This document shows positions 32,557 through 43,750 of a DNA stretch of 64,000 nucleotides, piece after piece. The stretch is from Saxidomus purpurata (Eukaryota; Mollusca; Bivalvia; Venerida; Veneridae): NCBI GenBank assembly GCA_022818135.1, contig JAFMSR010000018.1, forward strand, positions 18,652,595 to 18,716,594. The letters are read 5' to 3'. The translations under genes and the position numbers were made by a program. Positions within the stretch are counted from its first letter, which is position 1. The number at the start of each line of letters is the position of its first letter. Under the pieces are notes generated by a model. It was not told the DNA's origin. It worked only from the letters and a program-made list of their open reading frames with translations, and did no database searches.

Positions 32557-34683
32557 TTACACATTTTCCCTTGCTTGGTGAAATTGTCTGGCCAGAAGCA
32601 TGCAAATGTGAATTCTTGCAACATTGTTTGTTTGCCTGACATGAAGTGAATTTCTGTAACACTGTAATGCATCATTCAGCCTGTTTTCTTGCTCCATACA
32701 CTGTCCTAACAGATTCCAGGCTGTTTCTCTATGTACAAGGTTGTGTTCCCTTAGGGTTACCAAGAGAAGATTACGTAATGCTTGTTGTTGGTCTTGCATT
32801 CTCTGTAAATAGCTGTAAGTCTTGTACTGAAGAAAATAGAGATATGGAATAGAATCAACAGCAGCCCAATCCATCCAGCGATTATATCTGCTTCTATGTT
32901 GAAGTTCCTCTCTAGTTGATCTGAACATTTCATACTGAAGTTCCTTTGGGGTACAGTTCATTTCTGTAGGCAGAAACTTGACACAGTAGGCTATAATGTA
33001 CTTTAAAGTTTCTTCATTGTAATGGGTCGATATTAAGCTGAATCCTAGCTTTTCAGACATCGGTGCATAATAATAACAGGCACATATAGGCTCAACAACA
33101 TGTATGTTATACAGTTCTTCAGTATTTCTCAGAATGAACTTTGTTCTTTCGATGTCTCCTGTGCAGTAAAACACAGAAGCCAACTTCAGCCTGCCGGATG
33201 AGACATCTGAGTTGATTCCTGCTGACATCCACTCAAGTGCTTGAGGAAAAACATAGTTGTTGTGCTGAATGTTGTAGGACGCCATCAAAGATCCAAGTCT
33301 AGTACAGAATATAGGTGTCAGAAGTCGGCATGCTGTCTGTACATACGCATTTCCTTCATTGTGAAACCTGACAAAATTATCAAGAGACTGCACCAGGATT
33401 AATATCTGTTCCTCAAAACTTTTGTTTTTGAAGCCAATCAGATGAATTTTATGCATATTGTCAAATCTTTTAGCAGTATTTATGATATCAGCAGGTACAA
33501 GAGATATTGCTATATTTTTTGCAGAGAAAAAAGCATATAAATATGCATCATGTATAATATTCAACTTCAACAGCAGTCTTTGTCCAAGGTCATCAATCTG
33601 AATCCCAAAGAGAGAAGCAGCAGTATGCTGTATTAAGTCTGACATCTTCTCAAGTAGTTGATTCCTGTTTTCCCTGGTAATTTTACCAGCCATCAAATTG
33701 TTTCCAGAAATAATGAAATGAGGACAATTGCTGCGATATATACATTGCTTAAGTGTTAACAAACAGTATATTAGACAGTTTAGAATATTAATTTCCTTCC
33801 AAACATGTGAAGGTTTACTCCTAATACAATGAAATAAAACTGTTTTACACATATAACTTGTGATGTGATTTTGTCCATGAATATTTATAAATGTTTTGAG
33901 AATCATCTTTAAAAGGATGTAGCATCTTATCTGAGTAATATTGAAATTAAACATGAAGCATCTCTCTGCCAAGGAGGTAGAAATTCTCCACAGGAAGTCT
34001 TTACTTTCACTGACACTACCCCCTGTGGGAACAACAAAACAGTCAGATGTTTCTGCGTATCTTTTCATTCTTGCATTAGGCCATGCTGAATATTCATGAT
34101 TTAACCAATGTCGGACTGACTGTGGCAAGGACTTGTAGGGATATGAAAGTATTTGATCCATGTCAGGAAATCCTGAATGTCCTTGTGTTGCTCTTGATGG
34201 TCCTTGTCGCTGTTGATCTTCATGCAGAAGGTCATCAATCCATGTGTTTTTCATCAACACCCTTCCATGTGTGTCCTTTACATAGTGTTTCCCTTTTTCC
34301 TCAGTTTCAGGAAGAGGAACATCATCTCTAGTACACTGTAAGTAACAATATCCTGGCAGAGTTGATTCATCCAGGATCTCTAGCAGGTTGTGTTTACCAG
34401 GACACCACTCAGCCCAGTCCTGTATCACACTGTAATTATTGTCACACGAAAGGACATCAAAGTCAGAGTTAAGTTCTTCTGTAGTAGTAGCTTCAATTTG
34501 ACTTCCAAATATATATGAAGACGTTTGTTGACCATATGATCTAGCTGTGATTGTCAGTGAAGTCTCATCCAGTAAAGCTGCTCTTCTCCTCTTTTTCACC
34601 TTCCTCTCACTAACACCAATGTCACTGAGCACCTCTGACAACCGCAGTGATGCATTATGATAGTAAGCAGGAGCATGGAACAT
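32557..34683 (-). CDS. Mab-21/cGAS-like nucleotidyltransferase-fold protein (708 aa), intact
   Basis: Single long exon. Known for the family: it includes cGAS and cGAS-like receptors, cytosolic nucleic-acid sensors that make cyclic dinucleotides, and non-catalytic Mab-21 developmental proteins; bivalves carry many copies. Seen here: GS motif at residues 60-61 (YIFGSQIEA), acidic pair D74/D76 (SDFDVL), and a possible third acid at D174 or D176 (GFPDMDQI). Then come the Mab-21 core block FLWRISTSLAE (about 230-240) and SYMCKTVLFHC (about 276-286). A helical TPR-like C-terminus (about 600-690: RETAWNLLGQCMEQENRLND, ALQCYRNSLHVRQ) ends the protein. No cGAS-type zinc-ribbon is obvious. The ATG at 34681-34683 lies one base after a good acceptor (TAATATTTCAG on the minus strand), so a 5' non-coding exon is likely. 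Whether it is catalytic, and its ligand, cannot be told from sequence. Confidence 0.88.
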   Translation of the reverse strand: MFHAPAYYHNASLRLSEVLSDIGVSERKVKKRRRAALLDETSLTITARSYGQQTSSYIFGSQIEATTTEELNSDFDVLSCDNNYSVIQDWAEWCPGKHNLLEILDESTLPGYCYLQCTRDDVPLPETEEKGKHYVKDTHGRVLMKNTWIDDLLHEDQQRQGPSRATQGHSGFPDMDQILSYPYKSLPQSVRHWLNHEYSAWPNARMKRYAETSDCFVVPTGGSVSESKDFLWRISTSLAERCFMFNFNITQIRCYILLKMILKTFINIHGQNHITSYMCKTVLFHCIRSKPSHVWKEINILNCLIYCLLTLKQCIYRSNCPHFIISGNNLMAGKITRENRNQLLEKMSDLIQHTAASLFGIQIDDLGQRLLLKLNIIHDAYLYAFFSAKNIAISLVPADIINTAKRFDNMHKIHLIGFKNKSFEEQILILVQSLDNFVRFHNEGNAYVQTACRLLTPIFCTRLGSLMASYNIQHNNYVFPQALEWMSAGINSDVSSGRLKLASVFYCTGDIERTKFILRNTEELYNIHVVEPICACYYYAPMSEKLGFSLISTHYNEETLKYIIAYCVKFLPTEMNCTPKELQYEMFRSTREELQHRSRYNRWMDWAAVDSIPYLYFLQYKTYSYLQRMQDQQQALRNLLLVTLREHNLVHRETAWNLLGQCMEQENRLNDALQCYRNSLHVRQTNNVARIHICMLLARQFHQARENV

Positions 34684-34694
34684 TCTGAAATATT
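34684..34694 (-). promoter_or_regulatory. conserved splice acceptor just upstream of the Mab-21-like start codon
   Basis: Minus strand ATATTTCAG then AATG. The same acceptor and spacing occur at the second gene (47874-47884), so both probably have an intron in the 5' UTR. Confidence 0.6.
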
Positions 34695-34944
34695 ACATAA
34701 ATCTTATTACAAACTTTCTATTATGTATTTGATTGAGTAGAAAGGATGATCAATTTTGATACTTTTACTTCTTGGTGATATTATTAGTCCAGTAAACAAA
34801 ACTGAATTGTGAATTTTATTTATTGTTTGATATTTACAAGTGTGAAAGTAGCATAAACCAAAGGTAATGTTACTGTTTTAAAAAGAAACAAATAATATAT
34901 AATTTACTAACCTTATATTTTGGGGGTATATTGTAATAGAATGT

Positions 34945-35160
34945 TTTTAACTTTTAATAAGAGGTTATTTAAACGTCCTCTTTCTGTTTTAAAGGCCAGC
35001 ATGGAAAGAGATAAAACTTTGTCTAAAGTGTCGCATGTTAATGATATTCTTCCTTTATTCAGGGAAGTATATGAAGGGGATGTTTTTAAGTCGGATTTTA
35101 GAAGAGAATGCAGGTCCATGATGGAACAAATGTTGTCATGCATAAACGATTTGTTTCAAA
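34945..35160 (+). other. open stretch of unknown origin upstream of the Mab-21-like gene
   Basis: About 70 codons open on the plus strand (FLTFNKRLFKRPLSVLKASM, ...DILPLFREVYEGDVFKSDF, ...CRSMMEQMLSCINDLFQ) with protein-like composition, cut by the element starting at 35167. The paralogue (about 48145-48235) matches over its first half but has a stop after LSVL. I do not recognise the family. It may be a gene remnant or chance. Confidence 0.3.
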
Positions 35161-35166
35161 TTGTTT

Positions 35167-38100
35167 TTATACCCCCAAAACTAAGTTTAGGGGGGTATAT
35201 AGGAGTCACCCGGTGGTTGGTCGGTCGGTCAGTCGGTCGGTCGGTCGGTCGGTCAGTCGGTCGGTCGGTCTGTTGCATTTTCCTTGTCCGGAGCATAACT
35301 TGAAAACTACCAGTTGGAATTCAATACAACTTCATACAATGGTCAAGCACATTGAGAGGAAGTGCAGTGCACAAGAACCATAACTCCATCTTGACTAATT
35401 ACAGAGTTATTGCCCTTTATTACTTTTCCTTGTCCAGAGTTTAACTTGAAAATTACTGGTTGGAATTCAATACAACTTCATACAATGGTCAAGCACATTG
35501 AGAGGAAGTGCAGTGCACAAGAACCATAACTCCATCTTGACTAATTACAGAGTTATTGCCCTTTGTTACTTTTCCTTGTCCGGAGCATAACTTGAAAACT
35601 ACTGGTTGGAATTCAATACAAATTCATACAATGGTCAAGCACATTGAGAGGAAGTGCAGTGCAAAAGAACCATAACTCCATCTTGACTAATTACAGATTT
35701 ATTGCCCTTTATTAGCTCGACTATTCGGAGAATATGGAGAGCTATTACAGTCACTTGTGTGTCGGCGTCGGCGTTGCTTCTTTGGTTAAAGTTTTGCCTC
35801 CTTAGTACTATCATGCACATATCTCAGTAACCACTTATGATATTGACTTGAAACTTTGTTCATGTCTTTAGGGGTGTCATACAATCAAGGCAGATAACTC
35901 TTGAAAAAATTTAGTACAAATTATGGCCCTTGTTTGACTTTGACAATTTGGTTAAAGTTTTGCCTGCTATGTACTATCATGCACATATCTCGGTAACCAC
36001 TTATGATATTGACTTGAAACTTTGTTCATGTCTTTAGGGGTGTCATACAATCAAGGGAGATAACTCTTGAAAAAATTTAGTACAAATTATGGCCCTTGTT
36101 TGACTTTGACAATTTGGTTAAAGTTTTGCCTGCTATGTACTATCATGCACATATCTCAGTAACCACTTATAATATTGACTTGAAACTTTGTTTATGTCTT
36201 TATGGGTGTCATACAATCAAGGCATATAACTCTTGAAAAAATTTAGTACAAATTATGGCCCTTGTTTGACTTTGAAAATTTGGTTAAAGTTTTGCCTGCT
36301 AGGTACTATCATGCACATATCTCAGTAACCACTTATGATATTGACTTGAAACTTTGTTCATGTCTTTAGGGGTGTCATACAATCAAGGGAGATAACTCTT
36401 GAAAAAATTTAGTACAAATTATGGCCCTTGTTTGACTTTGACAATTTGGTTAAAGTTTTGCCTGCTAGGTACTATCATGCACATATCTCAGTAACCACTT
36501 ATAATATTGACTTGAAACTTTGTTCATGTCTTTAGGGGTGTCATACAATCAAGGCAGATAACTCTTGAAAACATTTAGTACAAATTATGGCCCTTGTTTG
36601 ACTTTGAAAATTTGGTTAAAGTTTTGCCTGCTATGTACTATCATGCACATATCTCAGTAACCACTTGTGATATTGACTTGAAACTTCGTTAATGTCTCTA
36701 GGGGTGTCACACAGTCAAGTCAGATAACTCTTGTATAAATTTAGTACTAATTATGGCCCTTGTTTGACTTTGAAAATTTGGTTAAAGTTTTGCCTGCTAG
36801 GTACTATCATGCACATATCTCAGTAACCACTTATGATATTGACTTGAAACTTTTTTAATGTCTTAAGAGGTGTCACACAGTCAAGACAGATAACTCTTGT
36901 TTAAATTTAGTGCAAATTATGGCCCTTGTTTGACTTTGAAAATTTGGTAAAGTTTTGCATGCAAGGTACTATCATGCACATATCACAGTAACCACTTATG
37001 GTAGTTATATCAAACCTTGCAATAGTGTTCAGGGTAAATTTTGTATCAAACAATTAATTTACCAAAAATTAAATCTATAGTTATAGATTTTGACTTTTTT
37101 TATGATTCAACTTTCCTAGTTTATACTTAATAGTTAGCAGAATTTTGTTTTGCTATTACACTGATAAAAGTTTTGTTTTATTAGCAAACACCCACAATAG
37201 TCGAGCGTGCTGTCTTATGGACAGCTCTTGTTACTTTTCCTTGTCCGGAGTATAACTTGAAAACTACTGGTTGGAATTCAATACAACTTCATACAATGGT
37301 CAAGCACATTGAGAGGAAGTGCAGTGCACAAGAACCATAACTCCATCTTGACTAATTACAGAGTTATTGCCCTTTGTTGCTTTTCCTTGTCCGGAGCATA
37401 ACTTGAAAACTACTGGTTGGAATTCAATACAATTTCATACAATGATGAAGCACAATGAGAGGAAGTGCAGTGTACAAGAACCATAACTCTATCTAGAGTA
37501 TTTACAGAGTTATTGCCCTTTGTTACTTTTCCTTGTCCGGAGCATAACTTGAAAACTACTGGTTGGAATTCAATACAACTTCATACAATGGTCAAGTACA
37601 TTGAGAGGAAGTGCAGTGCACAGGAACCATAACTCTATCTTGACTCTTTACAGAGTCATTGCCCTTTGTTACTTTTTCTTGTCCAGAGCATAATTTGAAA
37701 AGTACCAGTTGGAATTCAATACAACTTCATACAATGGTCAAGCACAATGAGAGGAAGTGCAGTGCACAGGAACCATAACTCTTTCTTGACTCATGACAGA
37801 GTTTTTGCCCTTTGTTACTTTTCATTGTCTGAAGCATTATTCGAAAACTTCTTGTTGGAATTCGATACAACTTCTTACAATGGTCAAGCAGAATGACAGG
37901 AAGTGCAGTGAGAAAGAACAATAACTCTATCTTGACTCATTTCAGAGTTATTGCCCTTTGTTACTTTTACTTGTCTGGAGCATTTTTCGAAAACTATTGA
38001 TTGGAATTCAATACAACTTCATACAATGGTCAAGCATATTGAGAGGAAGTGCAGTGTACAAGAACCATAACTCTATATTGACAAATTACAGAGTTATTGC

Positions 38101-38212
38101 CAAGAACAATATCTCTTTTTAGTTTGTTTGCAAGGTATTCTGTTACTACGAACTTTCTCAGTTTATAAAGCAGTCTTTTGGGGGTATTAATCACATTTAG
38201 TGATAGCTCTAG
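35167..38212 (+). mobile_element. pearl/Helentron-like element, copy E, with a nested element
   Basis: TTATACCCCCAAAACTAAG fold-back, then a (GGTC)n stretch at about 35218-35270. Three core units precede and about seven follow the nested element at 35713-37231. The 3' end TTTAGTGATAGCTCTAG is followed by TT. Without the insertion it would be about 1.5 kb, like copies C and D. Confidence 0.82.
35713..37231 (+). mobile_element. Helentron-like element with 166-bp cores nested inside a pearl core unit
   Basis: TAGCTCGACTATTCGGAG, a short GTCGGCGTCGGCG stretch, and about seven units of 166 bp (GGCCCTTGTTTGAC at 35925, 36091, 36257, 36423 ...). The end AATAGTCGAGCGTGCTGTC then ACAGCTCTTG|TT follows. 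CTCGACTATT/AATAGTCGAG are exact inverted repeats. The interrupted host phrase is GCCCTTTAT|TACTTTTCC, known intact in the neighbouring unit (35410-35430), so the insertion lies between T and T with no duplication. Confidence 0.85.
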
Positions 38213-38999
38213 TTTTGTTTTTTTCCGTCCTCCGTACGGAGCTTATTAATTTCAAACTTCAAGTAACAAGAAATAAAAAATCGCTTTCCTAAACAACTTT
38301 GAATGTAAATTCAATTATAAATAACAGTCTGAAATAGATCTGTTCTAAATTATCTCAGTCATGAATGATGGAACTTCTTTATTCTTAAAAGATTTACAGC
38401 CAGAAGATCAGGAACCACAATGTTGCAAAATTATATGCATGTGCATTTGTACACACAACACATATATGGGCCGGTCATGTGATTTTCGACCCTCGGGGGG
38501 GGGGGGACATACTATTAGAGAGAAATTGTAACATGTCACTTGAGAGACAAGTGACATTGTATATTTTCCCGGAAATGTCAGTAGACATTTTGTTTGTTTG
38601 CATGTGTTTTCAAAGAGTTTTCTTGTAATAAAAATAGGGTTACGGCAATATTATTATACAAGATGGAGTCTTGAAATGTTACTAAATGCGTGCGATATTG
38701 TTTCTTCAAAAGAAATACAGAGAGAAAGAATCATACATACAGTAGATCTACTTCCCTTGTTTCAATCTGTTCATTGCCAAATTATTGGATATAAATGGTA
38801 CTGTTAATTCTCATTAGCAAGTATGTAATATAGCGTGGTGGAAGCTATAATTACATTTTCTAAATTTATTATTCATGAAAGGAAAACAGTGAAAACACTA
38901 ACACTTTTATATTACTGCAGTTCAGTTCACAAGTACTTGACACATTTTCTTTTTTGTCTATATGCCTATTACAAAATAAAATAACATAAAGATGTCAAA
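38213..38999. other. intergenic, no gene seen
   Basis: AT-rich sequence with a G-run at about 38496-38510. No supportable gene or complete repeat. Confidence 0.5.
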
Positions 39000-39240
39000 T
39001 TTAGCAAATTTTCAGAAGGGTTTGGCCTTGCATCCAGTTCAAATAATTTTTTAATCAGCTGAATTGAGTCAATTGGCAATTTCTTACGGATAGTGGAAAG
39101 CTAGACTAGTTTGATGGTTACAGGCTTCTACAAATCTTCCAATTCTTCTGAAAGACGGTATGAAAACTACAAGGAAAGAATATTTTAGAAAAGTGAGTAC
39201 AAATGTATGTGCTGAACATCAAGCTATGGAAATACAGCAG
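39000..39240. repeat. paralogous block shared with 23830-24060 and 56975-57130
   Basis: TTTGGCCTTGCATCCAGTTC, TTGAGTCAATTGGCAATTTC and GAAAACTACAAGGAAAGAAT are all found at 23.83-24.0 kb, with diverged matches at 57.0-57.1 kb. Marks one edge of the third copy of the duplicated region. Confidence 0.75.
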
Positions 39241-39286
39241 TTTTGTTTTGAAATTCTAGGACATGGAGAAAGACAATCTCAGCACA

Positions 39287-39722
39287 TACGATGTTTGCTT
39301 TGTAGATAAATCTATAGGTAAATTTCATGTAAGTATTGCATACGATGTTTGCTTTGTAGATACATCTATATGTAAATTCCATGTAATTATAACATACGGT
39401 GTTTGCTTTGTAGATACATCTATAGGTAAATTTCATGAAAGTATTGCATACGGTGTTTGTTTTATAGATAAATCTATAGGTAAATTTCATGTAAGTATTG
39501 CATACGGTATTTGCTTTGTAGATACATCTATAGGTAAATTCCATGTAAGTATTACATACGGTGTTTGCTTTGTAGATACATCTATCGGTAAATTCCATGT
39601 AAGTATTGCATACGGTGTTTGCTTTGTAGATAAATCTATAGGTAAATTTCATGTAAGTATTGCATACGATGTTTGCTTTGTAGATAAATCTATAGGTAAA
39701 TTCCATGTAAGTATTGCATACG
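39287..39722 (+). repeat. 54-bp minisatellite, about eight units, open on both strands
   Basis: Units of 54 bp (18 codons) containing TTTGCTTTGTAGATACATCT and GTAAATTCCATGTAAGTATT. Because the period is a multiple of 3, both strands stay open for about 160 codons (plus strand unit YGVCFVDTSIGKFHVSIA). Copy number differs between paralogous positions (2, 8, 1), which argues against a coding role. Each unit also contains a splice-acceptor-like TTTGCTTTGTAG and a donor-like GTAAGT. Confidence 0.85.
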
Positions 39723-39775
39723 AAATCTCAAAAAATGAAGGGTCTGAACTTATTTTGACTAGTCTGTCATAGTAA

Positions 39776-41098
39776 GGGAATATAAATCACAGATGTCAAA
39801 ATGATTCAATAGGTAGGTATTCTCCCTGTTAATGTGTGTAAACTAATAACAAGAAAAACTGTGATACTATGTATCACAGCAGGCCTAGAAACAAAGCTCT
39901 AATGTAAATATTTTGAAATGGGAGATGCAAATAAACTTTACAGACTTTATAACAGAGACAGAATAAATTTATATTCTAGGTTTGTGTAAAGCAAATACTT
40001 GACTATCTGGTTTGTGCATTTAAAATTTAGTAACTCTTTCTCATTTCCAGTGTATTATTTATGACTTTAAAAGAAACAAAAACCTATTCATGAAAAAGCT
40101 TTCAAAAATCTTTCTGCTCTTTCCGTTTTTTTCATCAAGATTTATTAGATTTTATATACGATCCCTATTTTCATTCAGCGTTGATTAAAACAAAGTAAAC
40201 GCAGCAGTATTTATAATATGTTCTACGCTATGTTCCATTAAGGTGATTCTCAGAATATACAATACTATCCCTGCCTGTATCCTCACAAAATCATTTGCAG
40301 TCAAGATGTTTGTTAACAAAACAACGCACATTTTCACGATTACTGAAAAGTCTCGTTATTAAAAGTGCATACTGACTAATGAGTTAACTTTGGCTACCTG
40401 TCAGTTTATTGCTGTAGACCAGTCTGATAACACTAAATGTAAACCAGTCTGATAAAAATAGGATGTACATCCCGACCAGTTAGTAAACTTTGGCTACCTG
40501 TCACTATATTGCTCTAACATGACATGTCTGATTAAAATTGTCAGTGACTGTACAGTGTTACTTCCATTCAAAGACAAACTGAAGTGTGATTGTAAATTTT
40601 AAATTGTAAAAATCGAGTCATAGTAACGTAATGGACCAACTTTACCCGATACCGCAAGATACCGGCATGTTTGACCGATATCGGTTTTTATACTGGCCGA
40701 ACAATAAAAACTTTTCACTACTTATTAGAAGTTACATAAGCATTTAAAATAATTTGACGTTGACATGGATTTAAGATAGAAATATCAACTTTTTGACAAT
40801 TTCAAAGCTGCACAATGAACACACGTTTCACCCATTCTTTATCGTACCTTCCTAGGCAATTTTCATTCATTTCATAACATTTTGTTCAAAGAACTATACA
40901 CTACTTCACTTACATGTTACATTTTCCAACCACGTATTTAATATAACAAGACGAATTTTGATGCAAGGCATCAAAGACGCCGCGCATGTTTTTGAAACAT
41001 GGCTGGGAGATGGGCACTGGGGCAGGTTTCTATATAAAATGTGCATGGTAAACATCAGCGAACCCTTTTTTACTACATAAAATGATCATTACCTCTGT
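39776..41098. other. intergenic, no gene seen
   Basis: AT-rich, with no convincing reading frame. About 40640-40700 has short ACCGATATCGGT-type palindromes that may be a degraded transposon end. Confidence 0.5.
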
Positions 41099-41400
41099 CA
41101 CGGACCTATATACACATTATGTTAATTATGTTATATGTTTTTATTCATCTTTGTAATGATATATGCAAATAAAAAGATTTTAAATGATTTTCTAGTTTCT
41201 GTTTTTTATTTTCATTCACTCATGGGAATTTTCGTAACTGGAAATGCAGATAAGTTGTTAAACTGTCAAAGAACTTGAACAAAAAATAACGCTAAAATTT
41301 ATCGAACTATTTAAATACAAAAAAAGAAAAGTAACACTTTTTTCTTATAAAGATCTTTCATTTCAACACGGACCTATACACATGTGTATATAGGTCCGTG
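41099..41400. mobile_element. MITE with perfect 18-bp terminal inverted repeats
   Basis: CACGGACCTATATACACA at the left and its exact complement TGTGTATATAGGTCCGTG at the right, 302 bp overall. A third, inner copy (CACGGACCTATACAC from 41367) makes the right end a near-perfect palindrome of 34 bases. No clear target duplication and no coding capacity. Confidence 0.7.
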
Positions 41401-42353
41401 ATTGCAATGATTTTGGGTTTTAATACCGTCTAAGGGAGGTAATCGTTACAACATAAAGTACACACTAAGTTACATCAGGAACCGTCTATAAATAGAGTAT
41501 TCCTGGTTACGTCGAACTAATTCGCTTAAAATCTAACGTGTCATTCTAAAATTACACATATTCAACAAATACATTAATTTTTATCATTTAGAATAAGTGT
41601 ATATCATAAAGAACTATTGAATTAAGACTTGTTTCCGGTAATCTCATTTGTTTTTGGTTGTTTCCGGTAAAAAGTTGTTTTCGGTAATCAGTAATACCGG
41701 TCCGTGCCTCTGTGTATTTAGCTGTATATCCTTTTTGTTTATGAAACTGATTTATAAAAATAAAGTTTTTATTAGTAATTAGCATAATACTAAACCCTTA
41801 TGTAACTGCCATATTGTTTGTCTATTGTGATAATTAAATACCTCTTTTCTCACAACATTAATTATTTTCGGATGCTAATTTTACACTGGCTATTTTTAGA
41901 TACCAAGGAACTGATACACAAAACTATTTATAACCATGGCTCCTCCCACAATTACACTGACTACAGGCCGGTTAATAAGGAAGCAGAGGCAAAAACCTGT
42001 GCAAATATAATTTACACCGGGTCTAAATATTGTGAAAAAGAACTATCTGTAAAACAGATATACCTGCCCCTCCCTCCCTGTAGCTGGTAATGTAGATTTT
42101 TCTTTCTTTCTATTCCCGAAGCATATACACTCCAGCAATATGGCGGAAAGAGACGAAATCCACATGATTAATTATGCTGTGACGTATACATTTTACAGAA
42201 CTTCCATTGGCTGATTATTGTTTTTGTTTACAAATGATGGAATGGAATTCCGTTAGGGCCCTACGTATTGCATAGTTGGGTGAACGGTTTTTCTTTACAG
42301 TTTCAATATTATAGTCTAATATGTAGTAATTAAAATGGGTTTTCATTGATTTT

Positions 42354-42831
42354 TAACCAGGTTTTCAATTTTGAAAATCCTGGTTATTAGATTGGGGTAT
42401 GGCGGGCGGATGGGCGGATGGGCGGATGGGCGGATGGGCGGGCGTCAAACGAAATTGTGTCCGCTCTGTAACTCTTCAACCCTTTGAAGAATTTTGATGA
42501 AACTTCAGACAAATGTTTACCACATCAAGATGACGTGCAGAACGCATGTTCCGCATGGCTGGCTCCAAGGTCAAGGTCACAGTGACATTAACATTGAAAA
42601 TCCTGTCCGCTCTGTAACTCTTCAACCCTTTGAAGAATTTTGATGAAACTTCAGACAAATGTTTACCACATCAAGATGACGTGCAGAACGCATGTTCCGC
42701 ATGGCTGGCTCCAAGGTCAAGGTCACAGTGACATTAACATTGAAAATCCTGTTTACATGATTTTAACTTGATTTGGCAGTCAAAGGAAAACCTGGTTTCG
42801 TGGCATTGCCATGTTTCTTGTTCACGTTGGC
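42354..42831 (+). mobile_element. Helentron-like element, AACCAGG family
   Basis: The 5' fold-back AACCAGGTTTTCAA...TTGAAAATCCTGGTT is followed by a (GGCGGATG)n microsatellite at about 42402-42444 and two identical-looking core units of 146 bp (TGTAACTCTTCAACCC, AAGGTCAAGGTCACAGTGAC). The 3' part AAAACCTGG has a hairpin TGGCATTGCCA and ends TTTCTTG|TT. A compact, complete example of the shared architecture. Confidence 0.75.
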
Positions 42832-43249
42832 GCCATGTATTCTATTATCCGAGTGTTTTAAGATAGTAAAACATCTTCCGAATCTTTTTTTCTGAGCTTT
42901 GATGAATTGGGTCGTAAGGTCCGTAAACAAAGCTATGAAAAACCCGTGGTCTACGATTTTGTGGAAAAGTTATTTAATACTCATTAAATGTGTCCAAAGT
43001 TTTGAAATAAGGGAAGGAGACATGTGTATTTTGTATTGTATTGTTGTTTTTTAATGACTTAATACAATTTAATGATTCGTAAAAGTCATTTTTCATACAT
43101 AGAACATAGTTTAGATTTACAATAATAATGTTGGCTGCTCCCTATTCGATTATGCAACCCCATGGTACAAATTTGAAACCTATTCAATACTGATGCCGCC
43201 GTTCAACGGCGGTGTCAATAAGTATCAGACTCGGTATGGCCACAGTTTT

Positions 43250-43750
43250 TGTAAAATGGTATAAGTTGAGTTTACCATAGTCTCCAGTGTGATAGTTTAG
43301 AACAAGTACATCTATCAGAGATTGTCCGGGTTATGTTTAAAATGGAGAGATTTTATAAAAAAAATTGATGAACTGAAGACAATCATGTGACATGTCACGC
43401 ACAACACTTGGATCTATAACTCAAGTTGTCTTGGTTTAAGACAAAAATCAGTTTAAGTTTAAGGGGGCAATAAATTCAAGTCACCTCCCCCATTGATATG
43501 TCAGTTCATGCACATTTTGTCCAATCTATTTCTCAACAATTATTGGCCAAATACCAATGAAACTTTACAGGTCTGATTGGTGCCAAGCCTATTTCTTCAT
43601 TACGTCAGGATGTTGCCCTTTGATAATTTTTGCTTAGTTTTGGCCCTTGGTTTTTTAGCAAATTTTGTCCACACTATTTCTCAGCAACTTAAGATGGCAA
43701 ATCAGTGAAACTTCACATAAGTAGTTGCTACCAAGCTTAGTTGTGCATAT
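43250..43750. other. paralogous unique sequence (matches about 57640-58090)
   Basis: TTTACCATAGTCTCCAGTGTG, ACATCTATCAGAG and TATTTCTCAGCAACTTAAGA align with the block at 57.6-58.1 kb and in part with 25021-25150. No gene seen. Confidence 0.6.

Noticed and set aside
32646..32852. Plus-strand open frames opposite the Mab-21-like genes (also near 28253, 34083 and 45854)
   Set aside because: Antisense shadows of the minus-strand genes; they recur only because the genes are paralogous.
39224..39772. 160-169-codon open frames on both strands
   Set aside because: Generated by a 54-bp tandem repeat; unit number varies between paralogous sites, and there is no start or splice context.
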